Positions 8,401 to 17,116 are shown, counted from the first letter of the stretch. The stretch: DNA of 64,000 nt from Planctomycetota bacterium (GCA_016873165.1 VGXV01000001.1:187643-251642); one strand, 5' to 3'. A program made the numbers and translations. The notes: generated by a model not told the origin, from the sequence alone.

Positions 8401-10129
8401 CAGTGATATAAGCAGCGCCAGAACTATCCACTGCAATGCCATTGCCATAATCACTACTACTACTCCCGATATAAGTAGAGTAATAAAGGGTGGGGTCAAT
8501 GATAAGGGTGCTGGCTGTGTCGTAGGGGGCAACATGGAAGGCGTAGATGAATTTACGATTTACAATTTGGGATGGCTTGTCATCAAGTTCCGAACCCACG
8601 AAAACGGCAGGCAATATCCTCCCTGCGTCCGGGTTTGTTTCATGTTTTTCCGGGAAGCCGGGGCAAACGTCTGTTTTTTCCACCCCCTGCACCCCCGCCA
8701 GCGGGGAACAATGTAAGACATTTGCCAGCGGAGAATAAAGGATGGCACACTTCAATGGGGTGCAATGGGAAGTATCCACCGCAGACGGGTATGTATTTGT
8801 CCCCCTTTGGAGGGGGTCTTGGGGAGGACTCCTTTGCGGATTCAAGTTTACAACTTGAACCCCATCGTTTATATCGTCTAAAACTTTCTCCACTGTATAC
8901 GCGCCAGGATTTAATACATTCATGGGTTCAGACTGTAAACCCAATGTCATTAAGTTACGGGTTATTTGATGAGAACAACCCCCTTTCTCTCCCTTTTTTA
9001 AGGGAGACTTTTGCAGCAAGTAGCTTAAGTTAATGCCATTGGGCTGCAAACCTGAACCAGCAGGAGAATCCGCATCATGCAACACGAACCTTCCCTTCAC
9101 CTCCACCCGTTTCCCCTCTATTTCCTGATACACATACGGGCGTTTTTGGATGATCTTTTGTTCGGTGGTTAAACCGCTTGAACTGTTTGAATTGTCTAAA
9201 CTGGCAGCGTAGGATGGGTCAGGCGAAGCAGACCCATCACAGCCGTTTAATCGGTTTAAACCATATAAACCTGCCTGTTGGGTGCGCTCCGCTTCACCCA
9301 ACCTACCAAGGATAATCTCCAGGTCGCCGTCCTTATTTATCCGCAAATCTTCTATTCCCTCGTACGCAAATCTGACCTGCGCCGGGTCTGCGCCTGGTCT
9401 GACAATAACGTCATACTCCAACTGGCGGTTATTGCCGTAAAATTTTAGGTCAATACCCTTGTATATCTCTTTATAGACGACTGCGCTATAGGTGGGGATA
9501 TTGGTTCTCCAGTTTTCCGGTTCATTGCCGATAAAATAGTTGATCGTTCCTTCCTGTAATCCTTCCGCAACAATCTCCGGGTGTTTGTTGGCGCCGATGG
9601 GAATGAGCCTGATAGTTACAATATCAGAATTGTGGAATGCGGAATCAGAAACTCCGGCATCTTGATTCTCGCCTCTTGCTTCCGGCATCTTGTTTCCTGT
9701 ATCCTGTCTTCCGCCAATCAGCGACAGATAGACGCCTTCTTCAGTAAAATACATGACATGGCCGCTTCCCGTTTCATAAAATTTAACCTCTTCTCCCATC
9801 TGGCCTTCATTTTTGATGAAATAGAGGGGCAATTTACTGTAAGACTCGCGTATAATTGAAGTGTCTTTGCCGTTTCCCTGCATGCATATAGTATTGTTAC
9901 AGGAAGATAATACTTGATCATTACCGGTTTTGATGTTTTCCTGAATACGGTGAGTCGCTGTGTTAGGAAGCAAAGGGTGTCCGTTTATCGTAAATACCGT
10001 TTTGCTATATTCCCCAGAATCCCACTCATACAGCTCCGATATATCTGATTCCATTCCAAACCCGGCATCTGCATACGCCCATAATGCCATACATGCAAAA
10101 ATCAATGTACACCATAAACGTATCACCAT
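5438..10129 (-). CDS. Giant secreted SBBP beta-propeller protein (DUF7948, seven SBBP repeats, Big-type domains)
   Basis: The chosen start is ATG at 10129, just after a GGGGGGTAGG stretch and before a signal peptide (MVIRLWCTLIFACMALWAYA); the open frame extends 44 codons further upstream but that part looks untranslated. The product has about 1563 residues. Order: signal peptide; DUF7948 domain (about residues 95-540) carrying inserts; seven YSTYIGG-type SBBP repeats (about 550-1000), a count that fits one seven-bladed propeller; a Gly-rich linker; a Big_5-like domain; two Thr/Pro-rich linkers around further beta-rich domains; and a C-terminal Big_1-like domain. No sorting motif is seen. Likely a surface or extracellular adhesion/structural protein; ligand unknown. 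The DUF7948 part contains in-frame palindromic repeats (separate entry). Confidence 0.88.
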   Translation of the reverse strand: MVIRLWCTLIFACMALWAYADAGFGMESDISELYEWDSGEYSKTVFTINGHPLLPNTATHRIQENIKTGNDQVLSSCNNTICMQGNGKDTSIIRESYSKLPLYFIKNEGQMGEEVKFYETGSGHVMYFTEEGVYLSLIGGRQDTGNKMPEARGENQDAGVSDSAFHNSDIVTIRLIPIGANKHPEIVAEGLQEGTINYFIGNEPENWRTNIPTYSAVVYKEIYKGIDLKFYGNNRQLEYDVIVRPGADPAQVRFAYEGIEDLRINKDGDLEIILGRLGEAERTQQAGLYGLNRLNGCDGSASPDPSYAASLDNSNSSSGLTTEQKIIQKRPYVYQEIEGKRVEVKGRFVLHDADSPAGSGLQPNGINLSYLLQKSPLKKGEKGGCSHQITRNLMTLGLQSEPMNVLNPGAYTVEKVLDDINDGVQVVNLNPQRSPPQDPLQRGTNTYPSAVDTSHCTPLKCAILYSPLANVLHCSPLAGVQGVEKTDVCPGFPEKHETNPDAGRILPAVFVGSELDDKPSQIVNRKFIYAFHVAPYDTASTLIIDPTLYYSTYIGSSSSDYGNGIAVDSSGAAYITGRTTSTGFPLVGTNTPYGGGSEDAFVIKLGTSGASIVYSTYIGGTQTDRGYGIAVDSSGSAYITGDTSDGSFPRVGTTTAYGGGSSDAFVTKLGTSGASIEYSTLIGGTQTDRGYGIAVDSAGYAYITGQTQSRINDNFPIIGTTTAYGGGTFDVFVTKLGTSGASIAYSTYIGGSGNDSGAGIAVDGSGSAYITGFTQSGNFPRVGTTTASSGGVEAFVAKLGTDTSNLQIVYSTYLGGSQDENGNAIAVDGSGSAYVTGFTYSNNFPVVGTTTGKNNGTSDPDVFVTKLGTDTSPLKFIYSTYIGGSAFDQGYGIAVDSAGSAYITGEARSIDFPIVGTTTGKSDTGTSTADVYFARLGTETPITIVYSTYIGGANAYDIGRGIAVDGSGYAYITGETASTNFPRVGTSTAYGGGSYDVFVTKLDSTPSSNSSSGGGGGGEPVKEKLTVNSTSPSSGATGVSENTEVSATFNMYVNGSTVTKESFKLSYEGGDVEGSVVSNGATITFTPSLSLLYGTKYTAKVTTKVQAANWAGTTMESDYSWNFTTETAPIVSSPTPAATESPVPEVSLTPTATAIATITTTVTPQPSPASSPTPVPTPTGLQSVLALSKEVAYLSGDTVIVTVADGDRNTDAQADEILTTAIKITGDNYYIGNDLLLDLNEDSVDSGTFMATIKTGTTATGGADGGNRSNIGTVKTMEGGTVTVAYSPYSSASITKKLSFSSSDATLAFGSPVYRTGEYAEITLNNAESNEDNKETETILEKVSVQTSQFNIAVVKMLETGTDTGIFRGSIMISTDSTLDYERIQAAGGDILTASYYDETTTAGYPQLVTGECMVAALPVPTVAITPTTPVPLPSSTPSATEPVPSLTPTPTARVCGDAENITVSPDTLELEKDEKGQVTVTVTDADGCGIEGIMVKRKVTTYNSKKIKIEPSNRKTDADGKAVFTIKVKKDKCNLKTDCNAKASFKANEVVNKAEVTVWMMK
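8693..9301 (-). repeat. Cluster of palindromic, intergenic-type repeats inside the SBBP protein gene
   Basis: Short perfect inverted repeats in coding DNA: CCCCGC/GCGGGG (8693-8698, 8701-8706); CCCCC/GGGGG (8801-8805, 8812-8816) in a CCCCCTTTGGAGGGGG core; TCTCCCTT/AAGGGAGA (8988-8995, 9000-9007); GATGGGTC/GACCCATC (9213-9220, 9231-9238); TTGGGTG/CACCCAA (9278-9284, 9295-9301). Three degenerate 9-base units (GCTTGAACT, GTTTGAATT, GTCTAAACT) lie at 9176-9202. The cores resemble repeats common between genes of many bacteria. All keep the reading frame open. Confidence 0.7.
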
Positions 10130-10631
10130 GTTCAACCTACCCCCCCCTTTTTTTATAAAAACTTTGCAATTCAGCCTTTTACAAAGTATCACACAACGCT
10201 GCTGCTGCTGCTGAATATAATCATGAGCGAATGTTGCCAAAATCTGAAAAACCGTACTCAATCATTACCAATAAGGAGACAAGATTAAACACGGCATCCG
10301 GCAATTTTTACAAAGAATTGTCGGGTTTAAATTTTAAAATATATACTATAGTATGCCAAAAAAAGAAACGAAAAAAGTATGATATATTGAATTATGATAC
10401 ACTGCCATGACATCGGTGAAACTATTCTATGTTTCTTCATTAGATAGTCTAATTTAACCAAAAAAAGGTTGTAAGGATTAAAAAAAGTTGCAAAATTAAT
10501 ACGTTTAAGTGAAAATGCAAGTATTCACCAAAACATGAGAGCAAAAAATGAAGTAAGGATTGAAGATTTTTTACCCTTATAATCATTTGCTCGCTTTCAA
10601 ATTTAAAAATCTTTACACCCTTCAGACAATT
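10130..10631. other. Intergenic region between the divergent SBBP and cysteine-desulfurase-like genes
   Basis: AT-rich spacer serving as upstream region for both genes. It holds a run of eight C (10140-10147), which lies in the leader just upstream of the SBBP start, and a short GCTGCT... trinucleotide run near 10199. A 9-bp hairpin CCGGCAATT/AATTGTCGG (10298-10306, 10316-10324) pairs fully in plus-strand RNA if one G-U is allowed. A perfect palindrome ATACTATAGTAT lies at 10343-10354. GTAAGGATT occurs twice (near 10472 and 10554). No gene or known riboswitch was recognised. Confidence 0.5.
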
Positions 10632-11783
10632 ATGATTTATTTAGACAACGCTGCAACAAGTTACCCAAAACCAGAAATTGTTTATACCTCCATGGATACC
10701 TTTTACAGGACGATGGGGGCAAATCCCGGCCGTTCAGGGCACAGGATGGCGGTAACTGTCGAAAGAGAAATAGAAAATACCCGAAAAGTAATCGCTGACT
10801 TTTTTTCCATAAAAAATCCGAACAGATTCGTTTTTACCTTTAACGCAACAGATGCAATAAACATGGGCATTAAAGGCTTGCTCAAAACTGGCGACCATGC
10901 CATTACCACCTATATGGAACACAACGCCGTATCCCGTGCATTAAACGGATTGGAAAAAGACAAAACAATAACCGTAACAAAAGTTAAAAATTCTTCTGAT
11001 GGGTTTATTGATCCCGGAGACATTAAAAACGCTATTACACATAAGACGCGTTTAATCGTCCTCTCCCATGCGCCAAACGTTCTTGGCACCATTCAACCAA
11101 TAAAAGAAATCGGCCTGATTGCCAAAGAACGAGGGATCGTATTTATGGTAGATGCAGCGCAAACTGCAGGCGTATGTGAAATTAACGTAACTGAATGCAA
11201 TATTGATATGCTTGCGTTTACGGGGCACAAAGGCCCCTTTGGCCCGACGGGAACGGGAGGTCTTTATGTTCATGAACGTCTCCTGCTCAAACCCTGGAGG
11301 GAAGGAGGCACAGGATTTGAGCCTGCTTCCTTATCACAACCGGAAGAAATGCCATTCCGGATGGAAAGCGGCACGCCGAATACGGTGGGCATTGTAGGCT
11401 TAAAGGCAGGAATTGAATATATTCAGTCAAAGGGAACACATGCAATCAGAGCGCATGAACAGAAATTACTTCAAAAAATAATTAACGCGTTGCAAGGCAA
11501 CGAACGATTTATTCTTTATGGAACAAAAGACATTTCAAGGAAAGTAGGAATACTTTCAATAAATATTAAGGGATACACTGCCGCGGAAGTGGGTGCAATA
11601 TTGGATCAGTCATTCACTATTGCCGTGAGGCCGGGTCTTCATTGCGCGCCGTTTATGCACCAGCAAATGGGCACGTATCCCGATGGCACCGTAAGGATCA
11701 GTCCCGGTCTTTTCAATACTGAAGAAGAAATAGACATATTGATTTCTGCCCTGAATAACATTGCAAATGAAGCAATTCATTAA
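10632..11783 (+). CDS. Cysteine desulfurase/selenocysteine lyase-like class V aminotransferase
   Basis: A PLP enzyme of about 383 residues from the start ATG at 10632 (MIYLDNAATSYPKPE, the canonical family N-terminus). The PLP lysine is in FTGHKGPFGPTGTGG near residue 200. The candidate sulfur-accepting cysteine is in RPGLHCAPFMHQQMGT near residue 340. The pattern matches the desulfurase-like subfamily typified by EF2568 rather than housekeeping IscS/SufS. The open frame continues 24 codons upstream but without family similarity. Likely role: mobilises sulfur (or selenium) from cysteine (or selenocysteine). No obvious Shine-Dalgarno sequence is present. Confidence 0.87.
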   Translation: MIYLDNAATSYPKPEIVYTSMDTFYRTMGANPGRSGHRMAVTVEREIENTRKVIADFFSIKNPNRFVFTFNATDAINMGIKGLLKTGDHAITTYMEHNAVSRALNGLEKDKTITVTKVKNSSDGFIDPGDIKNAITHKTRLIVLSHAPNVLGTIQPIKEIGLIAKERGIVFMVDAAQTAGVCEINVTECNIDMLAFTGHKGPFGPTGTGGLYVHERLLLKPWREGGTGFEPASLSQPEEMPFRMESGTPNTVGIVGLKAGIEYIQSKGTHAIRAHEQKLLQKIINALQGNERFILYGTKDISRKVGILSINIKGYTAAEVGAILDQSFTIAVRPGLHCAPFMHQQMGTYPDGTVRISPGLFNTEEEIDILISALNNIANEAIH

Positions 11784-11823
11784 ATAATATTTAATACATT
11801 CATATTTAATTGGCAAATTCATT

Positions 11824-12738
11824 ATGAATAGAGAACTCCATGCCGTTACCGGAGCTTTTGGATTTTCCGGAAAATATATCGCAGGGAATTTATTGGAACG
11901 CGGCCACAAGGTCATCACTCTGACCAATTCTCTGCATTTAGCGAATCCCTTCGGTGAAAGAGTAAAGGCGTATCCTTTTCATTTTGAAGAACCGGACAAG
12001 CTTGAGGAATCACTGAGAGGTGTTTCAGTACTTTACAATACATACTGGGTTCGTTTTAATTACAAAACCTTTAATTACTCCTCTGCGGTAGAGAATACTT
12101 TTACCCTGTTCGAAGCGGCAAAACGAGCGGGAGTAAAAAGGATCGTACACACCAGCATAACGAACCCTTCCGAAAATTCACCGTATGAATATTTCCGGGA
12201 TAAGGCAATAATCGAAAAAAGGCTTGTAGAATCAGGCATTTCCTATGCCATTTTAAGACCGGCGGTATTGTTTGGCAAAGAAGGCATTTTAATCAATAAT
12301 ATTGCATGGGCATTGCGAAAATTTCCTTTTTTTAGCATATTCGGAGATGGCAACTATCGGTTACAACCGATCTACGTGGATGATTTTGCGAAACTGGCGG
12401 CAGAAGAAGGGGAAAAAAACAAAAACATCATAATTAACGCTATCGGCCCGGAAACATTCTCCTATCGTGGATTAGTTGCGGAAATCGGCAATATTATCGG
12501 GAAAAAACGACCTTTCGTTTCTGTCCCGCCATTCATCGGATATTACCTTGGGTTAATTATCGGTGAATTTGTCCATGATGTCATGATAACAAAAGATGAA
12601 ATTAAAGGGCTTATGGATGATATACTTTATGTTGATGCGCCTCCGGCAGGCAACACGAAATTAACGGAATGGGCGAAAGAAAATGCCACTACGCTTGGGG
12701 TGCATTATGAAAGTGAGCTTGCAAGAAGGAGAATATAG
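11824..12738 (+). CDS. NAD(P)-binding SDR-fold protein, atypical (NDUFA9/NmrA-like)
   Basis: A 304-residue Rossmann-fold protein. The N-terminal glycine motif is TGAFGFSGKYIA, a variant of TGxxGxxG. The family ADP-ribose and substrate loops follow (VLYNTYWVRFN, RIVHTSITNPS, ILRPAVLFG). The Tyr/Lys pair of classic short-chain dehydrogenases is not plain, as in atypical SDR group a5 proteins and the NDUFA9 subunit of complex I. These relatives serve in quinone or lipid metabolism or as cofactor-binding scaffolds. It follows the desulfurase-like gene by 40 bases and ends 11 bases before the convergent ATP-grasp gene. Substrate unknown. Confidence 0.75.
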   Translation: MNRELHAVTGAFGFSGKYIAGNLLERGHKVITLTNSLHLANPFGERVKAYPFHFEEPDKLEESLRGVSVLYNTYWVRFNYKTFNYSSAVENTFTLFEAAKRAGVKRIVHTSITNPSENSPYEYFRDKAIIEKRLVESGISYAILRPAVLFGKEGILINNIAWALRKFPFFSIFGDGNYRLQPIYVDDFAKLAAEEGEKNKNIIINAIGPETFSYRGLVAEIGNIIGKKRPFVSVPPFIGYYLGLIIGEFVHDVMITKDEIKGLMDDILYVDAPPAGNTKLTEWAKENATTLGVHYESELARRRI

Positions 12739-12749
12739 TATCCACAGCC

Positions 12750-14252
12750 CTATTTTTCTTGTTTTTCGCTATTTTTTATATTCAACCTTCTAATAAATTC
12801 TTCAATAATAATTTGGTATAATTTATCGCCTAAGCATTCATCTTCAACACCAACCTCAATCGTCGGATTATCATTTATCTCCATAACCAGCAAACCTTTG
12901 TCTGTTTGCTTTAAATCTACTCCATACAATCCGTCACCTATCAAATTTGCAGCCTTGACGGCAATGTAAATAATGTCCTGCGGAACGTCTTCGACGTGAA
13001 ATGTTTTATAGTCGCCACCCGTAAAACGGCCATCAGGGCCATGTTGTATAATTTGCCAATGTCTTTTTGACATAAAATACTGGCAGGCATAGATTGGAAC
13101 ACGATTCAAAATACCTATACGCCAGTCAAAAGGTGTATATAAGAATTCCTGTGCCAGTATAAGGTCGGATTCTTCAAACAGACGGCTTGTTATTTCCTTT
13201 AATTCTTCAGGATTATCCGCTTTCACCACTCCCTTTGAAAACGAACTATCCGGTATTTTCAAAACAATCGGATAAGAAAATTTTAACTCGAGGGTTTTTA
13301 TTATTCTGTTGATATCTTTTTTTTGCAGCAATACCGTTTTAGGGACAGGCACTTTGTTGGCAGAGAGTAATTCGAAGAGATACACCTTGTTTGTACATTT
13401 TACGATCGAATCAGGATCATCGATTACAACCATGCCTTCATTCTCGGCTTTTTTCGCAAACCGGAATGTATGGTGATTAATCCTTGTGGTCTCACGAATA
13501 AACAATGCATCATATTCCGCAATTTTCGAATAATCTTTTTTTTCAATTAAGTCCACGTTAACATCGAGTTTTTTCCCTATTTTGATAAATTTCTGAAGAG
13601 AGCGTTTATTGGAAGGCGGCAGTTGTTCCGTCGGGTTGTATAAAATTGCAAGATCATACTTTTCTTTGCTTTTTATTTTGGGGGTTTGCCAGCGTTTTGT
13701 CAGATAGTCATTGAATGCGTGAAAAAAAATAGGTTCCTGTTCCGGCGTGAGATTATGAACACACGCGGGTTTAATCGCATATATATTCCACTTTCCCTGG
13801 AAGCGAAATTCTACTTTAAGAATCGGACATCGAAACATGTCGAATAATTGCCGCGCAAGTTCCTGCAAGTCATTTTCTTTACATTGCCCGAAATATATCA
13901 TGTAATCAAAGGAATTGGACGTTTCATGCAAACTTTTTGTTCTTTCTTTTAAGCTTTTCTGAATTGATACGTCGAGGTCTTCAACGTTGAGGCTGTATAT
14001 GGATTTGCTGCTCAAATCATTAATCGTTTTTACGGAAGGAATTACTTTATGCCGTCGTGCTTCTGCCAGAAGCGAACAATAATAACCGAGACTAAGGTAT
14101 CGGTAGCTGCGGCATAAATTAACAATTTTTATATCCTTTATTTTCAAATATTCCTGGTGGGCAACATAATCTTTTGCAGTAACAACTAACGCATCAGGAT
14201 AATGCGGTTTCCAATCCTTATAATTTTCCACTAACACTATATGAGTTGCCAT
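12750..14252 (-). CDS. RimK-like ATP-grasp ligase with N-terminal RLAN domain
   Basis: 500 residues. The N-terminal half matches the RLAN (RimK-like ATP-grasp N-terminal) domain (VLVENYKDWKPHYPDALVVT start). The ATP-grasp fold follows from about residue 215. The metal/ATP signature LLVMEINDNPTIEVGVED is near residue 460, and the substrate-side YIKP-like loop is IVLKIPDSSFSKGVVKA. Such enzymes join an amino acid or amine to a carboxylate, using ATP. It is followed, 85 bases apart in coordinate order and upstream on the same strand, by a GNAT/C39 fusion gene. This neighbour pair was described in the comparative-genomics literature on amidoligases (Iyer, Aravind and colleagues). Its substrate is unknown. 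Confidence 0.85.
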   Translation of the reverse strand: MATHIVLVENYKDWKPHYPDALVVTAKDYVAHQEYLKIKDIKIVNLCRSYRYLSLGYYCSLLAEARRHKVIPSVKTINDLSSKSIYSLNVEDLDVSIQKSLKERTKSLHETSNSFDYMIYFGQCKENDLQELARQLFDMFRCPILKVEFRFQGKWNIYAIKPACVHNLTPEQEPIFFHAFNDYLTKRWQTPKIKSKEKYDLAILYNPTEQLPPSNKRSLQKFIKIGKKLDVNVDLIEKKDYSKIAEYDALFIRETTRINHHTFRFAKKAENEGMVVIDDPDSIVKCTNKVYLFELLSANKVPVPKTVLLQKKDINRIIKTLELKFSYPIVLKIPDSSFSKGVVKADNPEELKEITSRLFEESDLILAQEFLYTPFDWRIGILNRVPIYACQYFMSKRHWQIIQHGPDGRFTGGDYKTFHVEDVPQDIIYIAVKAANLIGDGLYGVDLKQTDKGLLVMEINDNPTIEVGVEDECLGDKLYQIIIEEFIRRLNIKNSEKQEK

Positions 14253-14337
14253 ATATTATTTATCGCAATTTATTGAGTTTTCTAAAGTAAATTTTATCTA
14301 TTAATAATTTCACGGTATATTTCTCAAATATAACCTA

Positions 14338-15447
14338 TCAGGAGAACGTCTCCGGCTTTTTCTTTTTTACGATTATTACCGACTTTTGTCCTGATTTTCC
14401 GTATTTTGCCATACGTTCAAAATCTTTTTTCAATATGGGCATATTGATACAATCCGTTTCCGATTTATAAACCTCCACATCTACAAACGGATCATGCACA
14501 TAAATATATTTTTCATCATACCCCGTCACAACGATCCAATGAGGAAATTTTTCATGATATATTCGGTACGAACTTATCAGCACAATGGGAATGTGCCCCG
14601 TGTCAAACTTTTCCTGAATTTCGGATACGCTTAATGTTTTGTATTTTAATTCAATAGGCAATTGACGAAGTTCTTCAAGAAAATCTTCCTGGACAAGCCG
14701 AATCACTTCCTTTTTCTCCGAACTCCTTACCGAATCAATAAAAAACGCACTGCTTTCGTTCACATAGACTTCAACATCAAAACCCCTTCGGTAAGCGGAT
14801 AACGCAAGGCCGTATGGCCCGCAACCACCATACCCTGACGTCATGAATATAGTTGTAGATTCACGCCAAATCCTTAACTCCATCTGGCGGTTTATTTCTG
14901 TCTCCGGCTCCAAGGCCTTCATTGCCATCATCAACACGGAAGGACCACAGGTAAAATCCAATGTCTGCCGGTAATAAGGAACATTTACCATTTCAAGCCC
15001 AAGATGAGGCGCTAAAAGCTTTTCAAAGCGAACAGCATCCATATGATCTTCATAATAATCCGCAATAATACCCATTGGCTTAAATTCGTTTTTTTTGTAA
15101 AATTGTATTGCGTCGTAATTATCTTTTCTTACTTCAAGCCTCATTGAAACACAATCGTTATCTTGTGCAGCCTGTTCAGAGGCAAGCAATAGATGTTTGC
15201 CAATTCCCTGATTTCTATGGTCAGGATCAACCGCTAATGAATAAAGTCGGGCGAGTGATGTGCCGGTATTGAAGAGTATGATTGAATAGCCTCTCATTGT
15301 GCTATTCACTATATCCGCGAGAGTTATGGCATTTGCTTTTGTCAGGAGATACCGAAAATTCCTGCGCGACAACCTGTCTGTTGCAAAACTCCTATTTTCC
15401 AGTTTTTCCAGATCATCTAAATGTTCTGTTGTAATCTCTTGAATCAT
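14338..15447 (-). CDS. GNAT acetyltransferase / C39-like papain-fold peptidase fusion
   Basis: Chosen start is ATG at 15447 (MIQEITTEHLDDLEKLE); the frame is open 21 codons further upstream but that stretch reads as noncoding. Of 369 residues, about 1-150 form a GNAT domain with acetyl-CoA loop DPDHRNQGIGKHLL. About 160-369 form a peptidase C39-like domain (DUF3335 type) with catalytic Cys in LDFTCGPSVLMMA and His in PHWIVVTGYDE, followed by the Asp of YVHDPFVD. It is paired with the RLAN ATP-grasp gene downstream. Inference: the pair adds and removes or acetylates a peptide or amide modification. No signal peptide, so likely cytoplasmic. Confidence 0.85.
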   Translation of the reverse strand: MIQEITTEHLDDLEKLENRSFATDRLSRRNFRYLLTKANAITLADIVNSTMRGYSIILFNTGTSLARLYSLAVDPDHRNQGIGKHLLLASEQAAQDNDCVSMRLEVRKDNYDAIQFYKKNEFKPMGIIADYYEDHMDAVRFEKLLAPHLGLEMVNVPYYRQTLDFTCGPSVLMMAMKALEPETEINRQMELRIWRESTTIFMTSGYGGCGPYGLALSAYRRGFDVEVYVNESSAFFIDSVRSSEKKEVIRLVQEDFLEELRQLPIELKYKTLSVSEIQEKFDTGHIPIVLISSYRIYHEKFPHWIVVTGYDEKYIYVHDPFVDVEVYKSETDCINMPILKKDFERMAKYGKSGQKSVIIVKKKKPETFS

Positions 15448-15652
15448 GTAAAAACAGTTTATCCTCAAACTGTATAAAAAACAAAAAAAATGTACAGACT
15501 GTACATACAATAAAAATCTAGTAAATGTTCTATTAATAGGTATCCCTTTAGAGAAAGTCAGATGGGAGACAATTTTTTATTACCGATTGAATCTTTATAA
15601 ATTGTTTTATATCCACTATCTACAAAAAAGTAAAGTAATAATTATTTTTCTA

Positions 15653-15686
15653 TAAGAACTGTTTACATAATGAGTTAAGAACTGTT
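15653..15686. repeat. Direct repeat TAAGAACTGTT x2
   Basis: Two exact copies of TAAGAACTGTT (15653-15663 and 15676-15686) with a 23-base period, close to two helical turns. They lie about 205-240 bases upstream of the GNAT/C39 start on the minus strand and just past the symporter stop. The spacing fits a regulator binding twice on one face of the DNA, but chance cannot be excluded in AT-rich DNA. Confidence 0.3.
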
Positions 15687-15720
15687 CTTTAAAAAATCGT
15701 CAAAAAATCAATATTACCAC

Positions 15721-17094
15721 TTATTTTCTCTTTAACTCATATCTTTCAATCACACCGGCTCCAACGCAGTCGCCCCACACGTTTACCGTGGTGCGAAATC
15801 TGTCTAAAAGCCAATCAATTGTCAGAATCAGTCCAATTCCTTCAATGGGCAAACCAACAGCCTTGAGGACTATCACCATAGTAATTAATCCCGCTTCAGG
15901 AATCCCCGCTGCGCCTATAGATGCAAGTGTTGCCGTAACAAAAATAATGATTTGCATTGCAGGCGTCATGGTTATTCCATAAACCTGTGCAATAAATATT
16001 GCGGTAACCGCTTCGTAAAGCGCAGTTCCATCCATATTGATTGTTGCGCCTAATGGGAGAACAAAGCTTGCCGTTCTGTTGGTAATTTTGTTTTTTTCCT
16101 CCGCACATTGCATCGTAAGAGGGAGGGTTGCAGAACTGGACGCCGTAGAGAATGCATTTAACAAAGCGGCACTCATCCCTTTTCCGTAAACTACAGGATT
16201 TCTCTTCCCGAATATTTTAAGTATTAAAGGCAATACTATAAACCCATGAATGGCAAGACCGATCAAAACCGTAAAAGAATATTTCCCCAATAACCATAGT
16301 TCCGGAATAAACCCACTAAATCCCCCGGCTTTTCCAACCCTGGAAGAAATCAACCCAAAAATACCTAAGGGAGCAATAAACAGAATCCAGTGCACTATTT
16401 TCATAACCGCATCGTTGAGAATAGAAATAACATTAATCGCAGATTGCGCCTTTGTCCCTAATGAGGACAAAGCAAGACCAATTAATATCGAAAAAACAAT
16501 TAAGGGAAGAATCTCCATCTGCACCATAGCGGCAAAAATATTCTGAGGAAGCATCCCCTGTTTCCCGCTTTCCCTGTCACCTGTTACCATTTGCTTAAAG
16601 ACGTCTCCCATAGTATTTTCTTCATATTTTTCATTATGAGGGTTCTTTCTCCATTCGTTATCTCGTATACGGGCCGAGTAAGAATTTTTCTCTTGTGCGG
16701 TGAGATGCGGGTCAGGATGGTTTTCGCGGGCAGGCAACCCTTTTCCCGGCTGAATAATGTTTACCATGACGATTCCAAGCAATACGGCAATGCCGGTAGT
16801 TGCCATATAATAAACGAGCGTACGCCAACCAATTGTTCCAAGGCTGCGAAGGTCGCCGAGATTGGTAATCCCAACAATAAGCGACAAGACAACAATTGGA
16901 ATCACGAGCATCATCAATGCGTTGATGAATATTTCTCCCAGAAGGGAAAATTTAACTGTTATCCCGGGAATGAATCCCCCCGTTAGTATACCTACGACAA
17001 CTGCAATAATAATACATAGTATTGTTCTTGAATGATTGTTTGTTGCTTTTGTCTGCAAAGGAGCATATTCAGGGGTTGAATGGTTTTGTGTCAT
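15721..17094 (-). CDS. Dicarboxylate/amino acid:cation symporter (DAACS family)
   Basis: A 457-residue secondary transporter of the GltP/DctA family, in the cytoplasmic membrane, using Na+ or H+ to take up dicarboxylates or acidic amino acids. Visible family marks: the serine-rich re-entrant loop FSTASSSATLPLTMQC, the conserved N-M-D-G-T motif (LGATINMDGTALYEAV), and the second hairpin GAAGIPEAGLITM. There are about eight transmembrane helices. A long hydrophilic insert (residues about 115-170, rich in Asn/Lys/Glu) sits between early helices. It starts 22 bases after the MOSC gene and is the last gene of the sensor operon. Substrate cannot be told from sequence alone. Confidence 0.93.
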   Translation of the reverse strand: MTQNHSTPEYAPLQTKATNNHSRTILCIIIAVVVGILTGGFIPGITVKFSLLGEIFINALMMLVIPIVVLSLIVGITNLGDLRSLGTIGWRTLVYYMATTGIAVLLGIVMVNIIQPGKGLPARENHPDPHLTAQEKNSYSARIRDNEWRKNPHNEKYEENTMGDVFKQMVTGDRESGKQGMLPQNIFAAMVQMEILPLIVFSILIGLALSSLGTKAQSAINVISILNDAVMKIVHWILFIAPLGIFGLISSRVGKAGGFSGFIPELWLLGKYSFTVLIGLAIHGFIVLPLILKIFGKRNPVVYGKGMSAALLNAFSTASSSATLPLTMQCAEEKNKITNRTASFVLPLGATINMDGTALYEAVTAIFIAQVYGITMTPAMQIIIFVTATLASIGAAGIPEAGLITMVIVLKAVGLPIEGIGLILTIDWLLDRFRTTVNVWGDCVGAGVIERYELKRK

Positions 17095-17116
17095 AGATAT
17101 TATGGAATTGTTTTGT

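Noticed and set aside
5508-8716. Several open frames of 70-150 codons on the plus strand opposite the SBBP protein gene
   Set aside because: They are mirror frames of the strongly repetitive, GC-balanced SBBP repeats and show no protein family, signal or ribosome binding site.
10130-10261. Upstream extension of the SBBP protein by 44 codons with a QQQQQ run
   Set aside because: The signal peptide and the purine-rich ribosome binding site both sit at 10129; the upstream part holds a CTG/CAG run and no protein-like sequence.
16591-16986. A 131-codon open frame opposite the symporter gene
   Set aside because: Shadow of the symporter gene; no start signal and no similarity.
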